Assembly (NCBI RefSeq): GCF_014196965.1
Contig: NZ_JACIEQ010000002.1
Coordinates: 1-64,000 of the forward strand
Reading direction: 5' to 3'
Source of the DNA: Actibacterium naphthalenivorans
Lineage (GTDB): Bacteria > Pseudomonadota > Alphaproteobacteria > Rhodobacterales > Rhodobacteraceae
DNA length: 64,000 nt
Part shown: positions 16,930 to 26,754 of the stretch, in pieces
Layout of the letters: the number at the start of each line of letters is the position of its first letter
How positions within the stretch are numbered: the first letter of the stretch is position 1
Position numbers and translations under genes: made by a program
The notes under the pieces: model-generated
Databases searched by the model: none
Told to the model about the DNA's origin: nothing
Seen by the model: the letters and a program-made list of their open reading frames with translations, nothing else

Positions 16930-17500
16930 TCCGGTCAGCGCCCTGAACGGCGCCGCCTATGACGGGGTTGTCCGCGTCGAGGAACTGGGGCTGCGCGGAA
17001 TGATCACGCTGCGCGGCGATCACGCCTCTGTCGCGGTCAAGAATGCGGCGACAGGGGTGGCGGGGGTGGATTTTCCGGATGCGCTGGCCTGCGACACGGT
17101 GGGCGAGCGCGGGCTGGCCTGGATGTCGCCCGACGAGCTGCTGGTGCTGGTGCCCTATGCCGAGGCCGACAGGGCCGTTGCCGCCATGCAGGCCGAACTG
17201 GCGGGCACGCACAGCCTGGTCGTGAATGTCTCTGACGCGCGCGCGATGTTCCGCATCAGCGGGCCCGCCGCGCGCGAGGTGCTGGCCAAGCTGTGCCCGG
17301 TGGATCTGTCGCCCGGCGCCTTCGGCCCCGGCGATTTTCGCCGGACCCGCGCCGCGCAGGTGCCGGTGGCCTTCTGGATGCAGGCCGATGACGCCTTCGC
17401 GCTGATCTGCTTCCGCTCGGTCGCGGGCTATGTCTTCGACCTGCTGAAAACCGCCGCCCGGCCGGGCGGAGAGATCGGGTATTTCCCCGCCGGGGCTTGA
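16922..17500 (+). CDS. soxG: Sarcosine oxidase, gamma subunit
   Basis: 192 residues from the ATG at 16922, overlapping soxA by 8 bp. The protein has the GcvT-like small-subunit fold of SoxG (LSPDELLVL-type block WMSPDELLVLVPY, then DARAMFRISGPAAREVLAK). It stabilises the heterotetramer at the FMN interface. It is the last gene of the operon; sodB follows after 65 bases. Confidence 0.92.
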   Translation: MSDPVSALNGAAYDGVVRVEELGLRGMITLRGDHASVAVKNAATGVAGVDFPDALACDTVGERGLAWMSPDELLVLVPYAEADRAVAAMQAELAGTHSLVVNVSDARAMFRISGPAAREVLAKLCPVDLSPGAFGPGDFRRTRAAQVPVAFWMQADDAFALICFRSVAGYVFDLLKTAARPGGEIGYFPAGA

Positions 17501-17565
17501 CCTTCGGCCGCGCAGGGCTCCATCTACGGGAGGAGATTTTTGCACCAACCAAGAGGGGCTGACCA

Positions 17566-18174
17566 ATGGCTTTTGAACTTCCCGACCTTCCCTATGCTCA
17601 CGACGCGCTGGCTGAGGGCGGCATGTCGAAAGAGACGCTGGAGTATCACCACGACCTGCACCACAAGGCCTATGTCGACAATGGCAACAAGCTGGTCGCC
17701 GGGTCCGAGTGGGAGGGCAAGACCCTCGAAGAGATCATCAAGGGCACCTATCAGGCCGGCGCCGTGGCGCAGAACGGCATTTTCAACAATGCCTCGCAGC
17801 ACTGGAACCACATGCAGTTCTGGGAAATGATGGGCCCGGGCAAGGGCGCGATGCCCGGTGAGCTGGAATCCCGCATTGTGGATGCCTTTGGTTCCGTCGA
17901 TACGTTCAAGCAGGAGTTTTCGGCGGCGGGCGCGGGGCAGTTCGGCTCTGGCTGGTGCTGGCTGGTGGTCGATACCGACGGCACGCTGAAAGTGACCAAG
18001 ACCGAAAACGGCGTGAACCCGCTGTGTTTCGACCAGACCGCGCTTCTGGGTTGCGATGTGTGGGAGCATTCCTACTACATCGATTTCCGCAACAAGCGCC
18101 CGGCCTACCTGACCAACTTCCTGGACAATCTGGTGAACTGGGAAAACGTGGCGGAGCGTCTGGCCTCCGCCTGA
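17566..18174 (+). CDS. sodB: Superoxide dismutase, Fe/Mn family (Fe-type)
   Basis: 202 residues, close to the usual length of about 200. LEYHHDLHHKAYVDN carries the first metal histidine, NNASQHWNHMQFW the second, and the late CDVWEHSYYIDF supplies the remaining Asp and His ligands. The GAGQFGSGWCWLV region is more like Fe-SODs than Mn-SODs. It converts superoxide to oxygen and peroxide in the cytoplasm. Placed after the peroxide-producing sarcosine oxidase operon, but with its own leader and terminator. Confidence 0.95.
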   Translation: MAFELPDLPYAHDALAEGGMSKETLEYHHDLHHKAYVDNGNKLVAGSEWEGKTLEEIIKGTYQAGAVAQNGIFNNASQHWNHMQFWEMMGPGKGAMPGELESRIVDAFGSVDTFKQEFSAAGAGQFGSGWCWLVVDTDGTLKVTKTENGVNPLCFDQTALLGCDVWEHSYYIDFRNKRPAYLTNFLDNLVNWENVAERLASA

Positions 18175-18201
18175 TCCGCGATGCCGGGTCTGATCCGATC
18201 G

Positions 18202-18231
18202 TGGCCGCCCCTTGAGGGGCGGCCATTTCTG
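18202..18231 (+). terminator. Rho-independent terminator of sodB
   Basis: TGGCCGCCCC-TTGA-GGGGCGGCCA (18202-18225) is a perfect 10-bp stem with a 4-base loop, followed by TTTCTG. It begins 28 bases past the sodB stop. Confidence 0.85.
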
Positions 18232-18280
18232 TTGCCGATTGGCGCATCCGGCCGGCGGGCCGCTGTTGAAGGAACGCAGG

Positions 18281-19225
18281 ATGGGAGAGGCGGGCAAGGG
18301 GTTTCTGGCGATGGCGGCGGCCAGCGCGGTCTGGGGGGTGTCGTCGGTTTACTACAAGCTGCTGGCCGATGTGCCGCCGCTCGAGGTGCTCAGCCACCGG
18401 ACCATCTGGTCACTGGTGTTCTTCGGCGTGGTGCTCTCGTTTCAGGGGCGGCTGGGGCAGGTGATCCGGCTGCTGCGCGACTGGCGCCTGCTGGGGCTTG
18501 TGGCGCTGGCGTCGGTGATGATTTCGGTCAACTGGTTTTTCTTCATCTATTCGGTGCAGGTGGGGCGGGCGGTACAGGCCAGCCTTGGCTATTACATCTT
18601 CCCGCTGGTCGCGGTGATGCTCGGGTTCGTGTTGTTGCGCGAGCGTCTGTCGGCGGTGCACTGGCTGGCGGTCGGGCTGGCCGGGATCGCCGTGGGCGGG
18701 CTGACGCTGGGGCTGGGGGTGGCGCCGTGGATCTCGCTCATTCTGGCGTTGAGTTTCGGCTTTTACGGTCTGCTCAAGAAGAACATGCCGGCCGGGCCGG
18801 TGGTATCGGTCACGGTTGAGGTTCTGCTGTTGTCGCCGCTTGCGCTGCTTTGGCTGGTCGGCGTGCATCAGTGGGGCTGGACCGGGCTGGTCGGGCGCAA
18901 TCTGGGCGCCTTCGGTCATGATCTGCGCCACAGCCTGCTGCTGATGGGGGCGGGGCCGCTGACCGCCGGGCCGCTGATCCTGTTCTCTTATGCGTCAAAG
19001 CGGATCAGCATGGCGACGGTGGGGCTGGTGCAATATGTCAACCCGACGCTGCAGTTTCTGGTGGCGACGCTGATTTTCCGCGAACCGCTGACGCGCTGGC
19101 ACGTTGCGGCCTTTGTGCTGATCTGGAGCGCGCTGGCGCTATATTCGTGGGAAAGCCTGCGTCAGGACAGGGCGGAGCGCAGGGCGAGGGTCAGCGCCGG
19201 AACCGACGGCACGACGGTGACATAA
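18281..19225 (+). CDS. rarD: RarD-type EamA transporter
   Basis: 314 residues from ATG 18281 with an upstream GAAGGA. The protein is almost wholly hydrophobic with about ten helices in two EamA repeats. AAASAVWGVSSVYYKLL, EVLSHRTIWSLVFF and NWFFFIYSVQVGRAVQASLGYY cut into blocks are typical of RarD proteins, sometimes annotated as chloramphenicol-sensitive protein. Substrate unknown. Its 3' end overlaps the convergent LOG gene by 64 bp. Confidence 0.87.
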   Translation: MGEAGKGFLAMAAASAVWGVSSVYYKLLADVPPLEVLSHRTIWSLVFFGVVLSFQGRLGQVIRLLRDWRLLGLVALASVMISVNWFFFIYSVQVGRAVQASLGYYIFPLVAVMLGFVLLRERLSAVHWLAVGLAGIAVGGLTLGLGVAPWISLILALSFGFYGLLKKNMPAGPVVSVTVEVLLLSPLALLWLVGVHQWGWTGLVGRNLGAFGHDLRHSLLLMGAGPLTAGPLILFSYASKRISMATVGLVQYVNPTLQFLVATLIFREPLTRWHVAAFVLIWSALALYSWESLRQDRAERRARVSAGTDGTTVT

Positions 19226-19719
19226 TCCTTCAGGCTGGCTTCGGCGAAGCCTTCGCCGATGAAATGGTCGATCAGCGTGACGAGCGGATCCCAGAAGCCT
19301 TCGGTATTGAGCAGGAATATCGGCTTTTCATGCAGCGCAAGCTGGCGCCAGGTGAGTACCTCGAAGAATTCATCCAGCGAGCCGGCGCCGCCCGGCAGCA
19401 CCACGATGGCGTCGGAATTCATGTACATCACCTTTTTGCGCTCGTGCATGTTTTCGGTGATGATGAAGGTGGAAAGATCGCGTTTGCCGACCTCGCGGTC
19501 GAACAGGTGCACGGGGATCACGCCGAAGGTGGTGCCGCCCTCGGCCTGCGCGCTGCGCGCGACCCGGCCCATCAGCCCGACGTCGCCCGCGCCGTAGACC
19601 AGGCGCCAGCCTTCGGCGGCAATGGCCTTGCCGGTGGTCTCTGCCGCATCGGCATAGGCCTGGCGCCCGCCATCGCGTGAGCCGCAAAAGACACAGATTG
19701 AGCGTTGGGTTTGTGTCAT
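19162..19719 (-). CDS. LOG-family protein (Rossman-fold nucleoside-monophosphate phosphoribohydrolase type)
   Basis: 185 residues from ATG 19719. The family motif PGGAGSLDEFFE and the upstream residues NMHERKKVM are present. LOG proteins release the base from (cytokinin) riboside 5'-monophosphates; in most bacteria the physiological substrate is unclear. The N-terminal SICVFCGSRDG is the expected first strand and loop. The longer reading up to 20529 runs antisense through the LysM gene and is rejected. The 64-bp tail overlap with rarD is unusually long. Confidence 0.87.
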   Translation of the reverse strand: MTQTQRSICVFCGSRDGGRQAYADAAETTGKAIAAEGWRLVYGAGDVGLMGRVARSAQAEGGTTFGVIPVHLFDREVGKRDLSTFIITENMHERKKVMYMNSDAIVVLPGGAGSLDEFFEVLTWRQLALHEKPIFLLNTEGFWDPLVTLIDHFIGEGFAEASLKDYVTVVPSVPALTLALRSALS

Positions 19720-19817
19720 GGGCGCCTCGGACCTTGGGTTCTGGACCCGTGATAGCGGGGTTGCTATGGTCTCGCAAGCGTGGCCGATGGGGATGGGCCG
19801 TGCGGGGGATAAGGTTG

Positions 19818-21197
19818 ATGTCACTCTGGGAAAATCTCGGGGCGCCGGGACGCGGTGCCGTTGTCGGGCTCGCGGTGGTTGCCGCGGCGGGGGCCGGTTT
19901 CGTGATCTATGAATACGGGCGCCGGGCAGAGCCTGTCGCCTTGGCGCCGGAACCGGGCCCGGCCGCCGCGATCTCGCCTGTTTCGCCGCAAACGGGCGCG
20001 AAAGATGCCGAAAACGCCGGTGCCGACCCCGTGGCCGCGCCGCAGCCGCCCAGCTTTGATGTGGTCCGGGTAGAACCTTCGGGCAGCACGATTGTCGCCG
20101 GTGCCGCGGCACCGGGCGCCGAGGTGCGGGTGCTGGTCGATGGCGCCGAGGCGGCCACGATCCGCTCCGACCAGAGGGGACAGTTTGTCGCGTTCCTGGA
20201 CATCGCGCCCAGCCCGTTCCCGCGCCTTCTGTCGCTGGAGATGGACACGGGCGACGGGGGGGAGATCCCTTCGGTTGCCGTGGTGATCCTGGAGCCCGCA
20301 TCCGGGCCGGAGGCCGGGCAGGTGGCCGAGGCTGTTCCGGCCGCCGAGCCGGTCGTGACGGCGGATGCCGACACGCCGCCGCCGCTGGCGGAGGGCGAAG
20401 CCCCGCGGGCGGCCGCGGCCGATACCTCCGCCGCGCCCGTGGAAACCGCGGCACTGGCCCCCGATCTGCCGGGCCGGCCCGCAGCGGAGCCCGCGCCCGA
20501 ACCGGTGGCGGCGGGCACCGCGCCCGCATCCGCAGACGCGCCAGACGCCAGCCCGGCCCCGGCGGGCGATGTGGCGGCCTCTGCCAGCGTCGATCCCGAT
20601 CCGGCCCCCGCCGCCGGCGTGCAACCGCCAGCGCCCGCTGCCCCCGCCGTGCTTCTGGCCGACGATCAGGGCGTGCGGATCCTGCAGCCGCGCGCGACGC
20701 AATCGGCGCCCGAACTGGGCCAGACCGTGGTGATCGCGGCGATTTCCTATCGCGCTGACGGCGCGGTCATCCTGTCGGGGCGGGGCAAGCCGGAGGGTTT
20801 CGTCCGGCTCTACCTGAACAACGGCGCCATCGGTTCGGCCACCGCCGATGGCGGCGGCAGTTGGAACGCCACGCTGGAAGGGGTCGCGCCGGGGATCTAC
20901 ACGCTGCGCGCCGATCAGGTGGATGCGGCGGGCAAGGTGACGGCGCGGTTCGAGACGCCGTTCAAGCGCGAGGCGCCCGAAGAGCTGGCCGCCGCCAGCG
21001 CCCTGCGCGCCCATGCCACCGGTGCGGGGATTTCGGCGGTGACGGTGCAGCCGGGCTTTACCCTCTGGGGCATCGCGCGTGAGAATTACGGTGACGGGCT
21101 GCTTTACGTGAAGGTCTACGAGGCCAACCGGGATCAGATCCGCGACCCCGATCTGATCTACCCCGGCCAGGTGTTCGAGGTGCCTGAGGCAGAGTAA
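19818..21197 (+). CDS. LysM-domain envelope protein with an Ala/Pro-rich linker
   Basis: 459 residues from ATG 19818 (MSLWENLGAPG). Residues about 10-30 are a membrane anchor or uncleaved signal (GAVVGLAVVAAAGAGFVIYEYG). A first Ig-like module lies at about 70-150 (VRVEPSGSTIVAGAAAPG, VRVLVDG). A very Ala/Pro/Glu-rich linker covers about 155-290, then a second Ig-like module at about 300-380. The final 50 residues are a LysM (VQPGFTLWGIARENYG ... LIYPGQVFEVPEAE) expected to bind peptidoglycan. The layout suggests a cell-wall-tethered periplasmic protein; exact function is unknown. Confidence 0.85.
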   Translation: MSLWENLGAPGRGAVVGLAVVAAAGAGFVIYEYGRRAEPVALAPEPGPAAAISPVSPQTGAKDAENAGADPVAAPQPPSFDVVRVEPSGSTIVAGAAAPGAEVRVLVDGAEAATIRSDQRGQFVAFLDIAPSPFPRLLSLEMDTGDGGEIPSVAVVILEPASGPEAGQVAEAVPAAEPVVTADADTPPPLAEGEAPRAAAADTSAAPVETAALAPDLPGRPAAEPAPEPVAAGTAPASADAPDASPAPAGDVAASASVDPDPAPAAGVQPPAPAAPAVLLADDQGVRILQPRATQSAPELGQTVVIAAISYRADGAVILSGRGKPEGFVRLYLNNGAIGSATADGGGSWNATLEGVAPGIYTLRADQVDAAGKVTARFETPFKREAPEELAAASALRAHATGAGISAVTVQPGFTLWGIARENYGDGLLYVKVYEANRDQIRDPDLIYPGQVFEVPEAE

Positions 21198-21263
21198 CCC
21201 TCTGGCCTTTTCGGGCTGCGTCCCATAGGGTCGCGCCGCTCTTGAAGGAAGAAGGTTCCGCCG

Positions 21264-23096
21264 ATGTCCCCCAGACCCACCACCGCAGATTTAGGCAAGC
21301 TGGAACGCGGCAGCGCAATGCGGACGATCCGCAAGGTCGGCCCCTATCTTTGGCCCGACGGCCAGCCCTGGGTGAAGCGGCGGGTGCTGCTGGCGATGCT
21401 GGCGCTGGTGGTGGCCAAGCTGGTGTCGGTCGGCACCCCGTTCCTGTACAAGGCCGCCGTGGATAGGCTGGCCGGCGAGGGGCAATCGGCCGCCTGGATG
21501 CTCGGGGCGGGGGCGATCGGCCTGACCGTGGCCTACGGCGTGGCCAAGGTGCTGACGGTGGGGTTTCAGCAGATTCGGGATGCGGTGTTTGCCAAGGTGG
21601 CGCAGCGTGCCCTGCGCACCCTGGCGCTGGAGACGTTCACCCACATTCACGAACTTTCGATGCGCTATCACATCACGCGCAAGACCGGCGGGCTGAGCCG
21701 GATCATAGAGCGCGGCGTGAAGGGGGTGGAGTTCCTGCTGCGCTTCCTGCTGTTCAGCGTCGGGCCGCTGGTGCTGGAACTGCTGATGGTCGCGGCCATC
21801 TTCTACGTGGTGTTCGATGTCTGGTATCTGGCCATCGTGGTGGTGACCATCGCGCTGTATGTGCAGTTCACCTTCAAGGTGACCGAATGGCGCGTGAAGA
21901 TCCGCAAGGAGATGAACGATCAGGACACCGACGCCAACCAGAAAGCCATCGACAGCCTTCTGAATTTCGAAACCGTCAAGTATTTCGGCGCCGAAGCGCG
22001 CGAGGCCGCCCGCTATGACCGCGCCATGGCGGGCTATGAGGCGGCGGCGATCAAGACCAACTATTCGCTGGCCTTTCTGAACTTCGGCCAGTCCTTCCTG
22101 ATCACGCTGGGCCTGATCGGGGTGATGGTTCTGGCCGCGATGGGGGTGCAGGATGGCCGCCTGACGGTGGGCGATTTCGTGATGGTCAACGCCTACATGA
22201 TGCAGATCACCATGCCGCTGAACTTTCTGGGCACGGTCTATCGCGAAATCCGGCAGAGCCTGGTGGACATGGGCCAGATGTTCGATCTTCTCGAACAGCC
22301 CGCCGAGGTGAAGGACAAGCCCGGCGCGCCGGCGCTGAAGGTCGAGGGCGGCTCGGTCGAGCTGCGCGATGTGTTCTTCGGCTATGATGCGTCGCGGCCG
22401 ATCCTGAAAGGCGTCAGCCTGAAGGTGCCGGCGGGCGCATCGGTGGCGCTGGTCGGCCCGTCGGGATCGGGCAAATCCACCATCGGGCGGCTGTTGTTCC
22501 GGTTCTACGATGTCAACGGCGGGGCGCTTCTGATCGACGGGCAGGATGTGCGCGACGTGACCCAGGTGAGCCTGCATGCCGCCATCGGTGTGGTGCCGCA
22601 GGACACGGTGCTGTTCAACGACACGATCTATTACAACATCGCCTATGGCCGCCCCGACGCCAGCCGGGCCGAGGTCGAGGCCGCCGCGAAGGCGGCCAAG
22701 ATCCACGAGTTCATCACCCGGCTGCCCGATGGCTATGAGACCCCGGTGGGCGAGCGTGGGCTGAAGCTTTCGGGCGGCGAGAAACAGCGCGTGGGCATCG
22801 CCCGGACGCTGCTGAAGAACCCGCCGATCCTGCTGCTCGACGAGGCGACATCGGCGCTGGACAGCGAGACGGAGCGCGACATTCAGGACGAGCTGAAGGC
22901 GATGGGCGTCGGTCGCACGGTGCTGAGCATCGCGCATCGTCTCTCGACCATCGTGGATTCCGACGAGATCATCGTGCTGGAACATGGCGTGATCGTCGAG
23001 CGTGGCCGGCACGAGGCACTGCTGGCGCGCGGCGGGCGCTATGCCGCGATGTGGCAGCGCCAGCAGGCCGAGGAACAGGAGGGCGAGGCGGCCTGA
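21264..23096 (+). CDS. Atm1-type half ABC exporter (permease plus ATPase)
   Basis: 610 residues. The N-terminal 320 residues are a six-helix exporter domain with the Atm1-family LALETFTHIHELSMRYHITRKTGGL region cut by the conserved ETFxHxHxLSxRYHxxR pattern. The C-terminal ATPase has GPSGSGKST near residue 399, the LSGGEKQRVGIAR signature and ILLLDEATSALD. Atm1/AtmA proteins export glutathione-linked metal or persulfide compounds, which supports Fe-S biogenesis outside the compartment and heavy-metal tolerance. The protein works as a homodimer. Confidence 0.92.
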   Translation: MSPRPTTADLGKLERGSAMRTIRKVGPYLWPDGQPWVKRRVLLAMLALVVAKLVSVGTPFLYKAAVDRLAGEGQSAAWMLGAGAIGLTVAYGVAKVLTVGFQQIRDAVFAKVAQRALRTLALETFTHIHELSMRYHITRKTGGLSRIIERGVKGVEFLLRFLLFSVGPLVLELLMVAAIFYVVFDVWYLAIVVVTIALYVQFTFKVTEWRVKIRKEMNDQDTDANQKAIDSLLNFETVKYFGAEAREAARYDRAMAGYEAAAIKTNYSLAFLNFGQSFLITLGLIGVMVLAAMGVQDGRLTVGDFVMVNAYMMQITMPLNFLGTVYREIRQSLVDMGQMFDLLEQPAEVKDKPGAPALKVEGGSVELRDVFFGYDASRPILKGVSLKVPAGASVALVGPSGSGKSTIGRLLFRFYDVNGGALLIDGQDVRDVTQVSLHAAIGVVPQDTVLFNDTIYYNIAYGRPDASRAEVEAAAKAAKIHEFITRLPDGYETPVGERGLKLSGGEKQRVGIARTLLKNPPILLLDEATSALDSETERDIQDELKAMGVGRTVLSIAHRLSTIVDSDEIIVLEHGVIVERGRHEALLARGGRYAAMWQRQQAEEQEGEAA

Positions 23097-23112
23097 CCGG
23101 CCACGCCCGCCG

Positions 23113-26100
23113 TCACTCGGCGGCGCGCAGCGGATTGCCGGGTTTTACCGGGCTATCCGCGTCATCCTGCGCGCCGGACAGGGCTTTCTTGACATCGCTC
23201 GGATCGAGCGGGCGCCGGGGGCCGGTATCGCCCTCCTGCCGGGGCGGATCGGCGGGCGCGTCGTTCCAGATGATCTCGGGCGATTTCACCTTGCGCGCGG
23301 CCCGGTTCAGCGCCAGATCGCGCGCGGCCCGGCTTTCGCCGCCCAGCGACATTGCCCGAAGGCCCGCGGCCGAGCGATAGGCGCCGGCCACGAACCAGAC
23401 CCGCAGCGCCAGCAGGGCGGGGGTAACCACCAGCGTCAGCAGCGTGGCGATGCCCAGCCCGAAGACAACGGCGGTGGCAAGCTGTTTCCACCACAGCGCG
23501 GTGGGCGAATCGATCGAATAGCCGCCATTGATGAAATCGAAGCTGAGCCCGAACATCATCGAGGCAAGGCCCGCCATTGTCGTTATCGTGGTCAGCAGCA
23601 CGGGGCGGATGCGCTGTTCGGCGGTGCGCACGATGGCCTCGATCCGGGGCATGAACCGGCTGAATTCCTGATAGGTATCGATCAGCACGATGTTGTTGTT
23701 CACCACGATCCCCGCCAGCGCGACAACGCCGGTGCCGGTCATGATGATCGAAAACGCCTGATCCATCACCAGCATCCCGATCAGCACGCCGGTGGTGGAG
23801 AGCACCACCGCCAGCAGCACCAGAACGGAGTTGTAGAAGCTGTTGAACTGCGCCAGCAGGATGATGAACATCAGCCCCAGCGCGCCCAGGAATGCCTGGG
23901 AAAGAAAGGCCTGACTTTCGGCCTGATCCTCCTGATCGCCGGTCCATTCCCATTCGATGCCGGCGGGCAGGGGGTTTTCCTGCTCCAGCCAGCCCGTCAG
24001 CAGGGCGATACGTTCGGTCGGGGTAAGGGGGGCGCCTTCGGCACTGGTCAGGCCGGGGGCCACGGCGGCCTTCACGTCGAAATGGCGGGTGCCGTCGACG
24101 CGGGTGATGCGGCCCAGCTTGGCCACCGGCGCGCGGGTGACGAAGTTGGACAGGGGCACCAGCCCGTCGGCGGTGCGCACCTTCAGGCTGTCGAGGGTAG
24201 AGAGCAGGCGATCGGTTTCGGGCAGGCGCACCCGGATCTCGATCTCTTCGTCGGAAGAGGGCACGCGCATCGTGTCGAGCAGCAGGCCACGGGTGACGAG
24301 CTGCACCATGCCGCCCACCGTCACCACATCGGCGCCGTAGCGCCCGGCCTGCTCCACATCCACGTCGATCTGCCAGTCGATGCCGGGAAGCGGCAGGGTA
24401 TCCTCGACATCGGTCAGCCCCCGGGTCTGTTCGAACCGCGTGCGGACACGGGTCGTGGCCGCCACCAGATCGTCCCAGTTGTCACCCTTCAGGCGCAGAT
24501 GCAGCGGCTTGGCCGAGGCCGGGCCGCGTGATTGCGAGAGGATCTCGGTCTTGATGCCGGGCAGGCCCGCAAGCTGCGCCTCGATGTCGTCCAGCACCAG
24601 ATCGCCGTCCAGATCGGGGTGATCCTTGCGGTCGGCCCAGGGCAGAAGTTCGATCTGCACCTGCCCGATCGTGTCGAGCGGCGGCTGGGCGCCGCCGGTG
24701 TTCTGGTTCAGCCCGCCGTTGCCGGCGAAGGCAAACACGCTGTCGACGGCGGGATTGCGCAGCACCGCCGCCTCCACCCGCCGCACCATCCTGTCCTTCT
24801 GCTCCAGAGACAGGTTGCCGCGCGCGCGCACGTAGACGATGGCCTGTTCCGGTTCGAACTCGGTGAAGAATTCGACACCGTTGTTGTGCTTGCCATAGAA
24901 ACCGAACACCGCAACGACGAACCCCACCACGGCAACCACCGTGACCACCGGCATGATCGGGTTGCCCGCGATCAGCTTGATGACCCGGCCAAAGAGTGTG
25001 CGGCGGTATCCGGCGCGGATGCGCCCGGCGCCCGGATCGAGCCGCGCCGCCATCAGCGCGACGGAACTCAACAGCGCCGACGCGGTGAAGAGAATGGCGC
25101 CGGGCAGCAGATCCAGCGGCGGCGGTATCGGGCTGGCCCCGCCGAACAGATAACCCGGGTTCAGCACCTGCATCGCGCCCAGGAACATCAGGTAGAGCGC
25201 CACCGGCACCAGCGCCGCCCGCGCCGCCCAGGGCAGGCGCTTCAGCCCGCCCGCAAGCCGCGCCAGCAGGCGCGACACCCGGCCCGAAACACCGCCCATG
25301 ACCGGCAGGAAAACCAGCGCCACGACCAGCGAGGCCGAGAGCACGAAGATCAGCGTCACCGGGAACATGCCCATGAATTCGCCCACCACGCCGGGCCAGA
25401 ACAGCATCGGCAGAAAGGCGCAGAGCGTGGTGGCGGTGGAACTGACGATCGGCCAGAACATACGCTTGGCGGCCTCGGTGAAGGCCGCCATGGGCCCCGC
25501 GCCCTCGGCGATGCGCCGGTCGGCATATTCCACCACCACGATGGCACTATCGACCAGCATGCCAACAGCCAGGATCAGGCCGAACATGACGATGTTGGAA
25601 ATCGCCACATCCATGATCCCCAGCAGCACGAAGCACAGCAGGAACGAGGTCGGGATGGCAAAGCCCACCAGCAACGCCGAGCGGGTGCCCAGAAAGGCCA
25701 GCATCGCAATCATCACCAGCGCGATCGCCGTCAGCACCGATCCCTGAAGCTGTTCGACCATCGATGCCACCGTGCGCGACTGATCCAGCGCGGTGCCCAC
25801 CGAGACTGCGTTGCGCAGATCCTCGGGCCAGCCCGCGCGGGCCTCCTCGACGGTTTCGCGCACCAGATCGGCGGTGCCGATGATGTTGAACCCCTTGCGC
25901 TTGACCACCTGCAGGGCCACCGTCGTCTCGCCGTTGTAGCGGGCGGTGCCGGTGCGGTCCTCGAAGGTCAGGCGGATGTCGGCCAGATCGCCCAGCGTCA
26001 CCACGCGGTCGCCGTTGGTCTTGACCGGCAGGTCGTAGACATCGAGCGGCCCGTCGAACGAACTGGGGATCTTGACCGAGAACGTGCCCGTCGCGCTCTC

Positions 26101-26754
26101 GATCTCGCCGGCGGCGATCAGCTGGTTGTTGTTGACCACCACGTTGATCAGCTCGGCCGCGGTGACGTTATAGGCCTCCAGCCGAAGCGGGTCGATCACC
26201 ACCTCCAGCATCTCGTCGCGGTGACCGGCCAGGCCGGCCTCCAGCACCGGGTCCAGCGCCTCGATGCGATCCTGCAGATCCTTGGCCACCCGCAGCAGCG
26301 TACGCTCGGGCACCCTGCCGGACAGGTGTACGACGATGATCGGAAACTCCGAGAAATTGATCTCGGTCAGCGTGTATTTCTCGGCCCCGGCGGGGAAATC
26401 CGCCTCGGCGGTGTTCATCGCGTCGCGGATGTCGGCGATGATCTTGGACTTGTCCCAGCCGAATTCGAATTCCAGCGCGATGCCGGCGTAGTTCTCTTCA
26501 GCGGTGGCGCTCATGGTTTTCAGGCCGTCGAGATCCGAAAATTCGGATTCCATCGGCTTGATGATCAGCTTTTCGGCATCCGAGGCCGAAATGCCGGGAA
26601 AGGGGACCGACACGAAGATCGCCGGGATCTCGATATCCGGCTCGCCCTCTTTCGGCAGGCCGGTATAGGCCAGCGTACCGGCAAGCACCGACAGCATGAC
26701 GAGCGCCAGCACCATGCGCGCATGGGCGGCGGCCCAGTCGACGATGCCGGTCAT
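23113..26754 (-). CDS. RND-family efflux permease
   Basis: 1213 residues, about 150 longer than typical AcrB because of insertions and a charged C-terminal tail of roughly 90 residues. The N-terminal helix (MVLALVMLSVLAGTLAY) is followed by two large periplasmic loops, each framed by six-helix bundles. GMLVDSAIVVVEYADR and ALAGIVVNNNIVLIDTY are the two conserved RND helix-4 motifs. The sequence is of the proton-driven HAE1/CusA-like type without obvious metal-specific Met triads visible to me. The start overlaps the adaptor stop by 4 bp. No outer-membrane channel gene adjoins, so a shared TolC is likely. Confidence 0.92.
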   Translation of the reverse strand: MTGIVDWAAAHARMVLALVMLSVLAGTLAYTGLPKEGEPDIEIPAIFVSVPFPGISASDAEKLIIKPMESEFSDLDGLKTMSATAEENYAGIALEFEFGWDKSKIIADIRDAMNTAEADFPAGAEKYTLTEINFSEFPIIVVHLSGRVPERTLLRVAKDLQDRIEALDPVLEAGLAGHRDEMLEVVIDPLRLEAYNVTAAELINVVVNNNQLIAAGEIESATGTFSVKIPSSFDGPLDVYDLPVKTNGDRVVTLGDLADIRLTFEDRTGTARYNGETTVALQVVKRKGFNIIGTADLVRETVEEARAGWPEDLRNAVSVGTALDQSRTVASMVEQLQGSVLTAIALVMIAMLAFLGTRSALLVGFAIPTSFLLCFVLLGIMDVAISNIVMFGLILAVGMLVDSAIVVVEYADRRIAEGAGPMAAFTEAAKRMFWPIVSSTATTLCAFLPMLFWPGVVGEFMGMFPVTLIFVLSASLVVALVFLPVMGGVSGRVSRLLARLAGGLKRLPWAARAALVPVALYLMFLGAMQVLNPGYLFGGASPIPPPLDLLPGAILFTASALLSSVALMAARLDPGAGRIRAGYRRTLFGRVIKLIAGNPIMPVVTVVAVVGFVVAVFGFYGKHNNGVEFFTEFEPEQAIVYVRARGNLSLEQKDRMVRRVEAAVLRNPAVDSVFAFAGNGGLNQNTGGAQPPLDTIGQVQIELLPWADRKDHPDLDGDLVLDDIEAQLAGLPGIKTEILSQSRGPASAKPLHLRLKGDNWDDLVAATTRVRTRFEQTRGLTDVEDTLPLPGIDWQIDVDVEQAGRYGADVVTVGGMVQLVTRGLLLDTMRVPSSDEEIEIRVRLPETDRLLSTLDSLKVRTADGLVPLSNFVTRAPVAKLGRITRVDGTRHFDVKAAVAPGLTSAEGAPLTPTERIALLTGWLEQENPLPAGIEWEWTGDQEDQAESQAFLSQAFLGALGLMFIILLAQFNSFYNSVLVLLAVVLSTTGVLIGMLVMDQAFSIIMTGTGVVALAGIVVNNNIVLIDTYQEFSRFMPRIEAIVRTAEQRIRPVLLTTITTMAGLASMMFGLSFDFINGGYSIDSPTALWWKQLATAVVFGLGIATLLTLVVTPALLALRVWFVAGAYRSAAGLRAMSLGGESRAARDLALNRAARKVKSPEIIWNDAPADPPRQEGDTGPRRPLDPSDVKKALSGAQDDADSPVKPGNPLRAAE

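Noticed and set aside
19162-20529. A 455-codon reading frame on the minus strand ahead of the LOG gene
   Set aside because: Its first 270 codons are antisense to the LysM gene and rich in P/R/G, typical of GC-rich shadow frames. The LOG family starts at 19719.
23113-26754. RND permease as a specific CusA copper/silver pump
   Set aside because: I could not identify the Met residues needed for metal export; a general HAE1/CusA-like label is safer.
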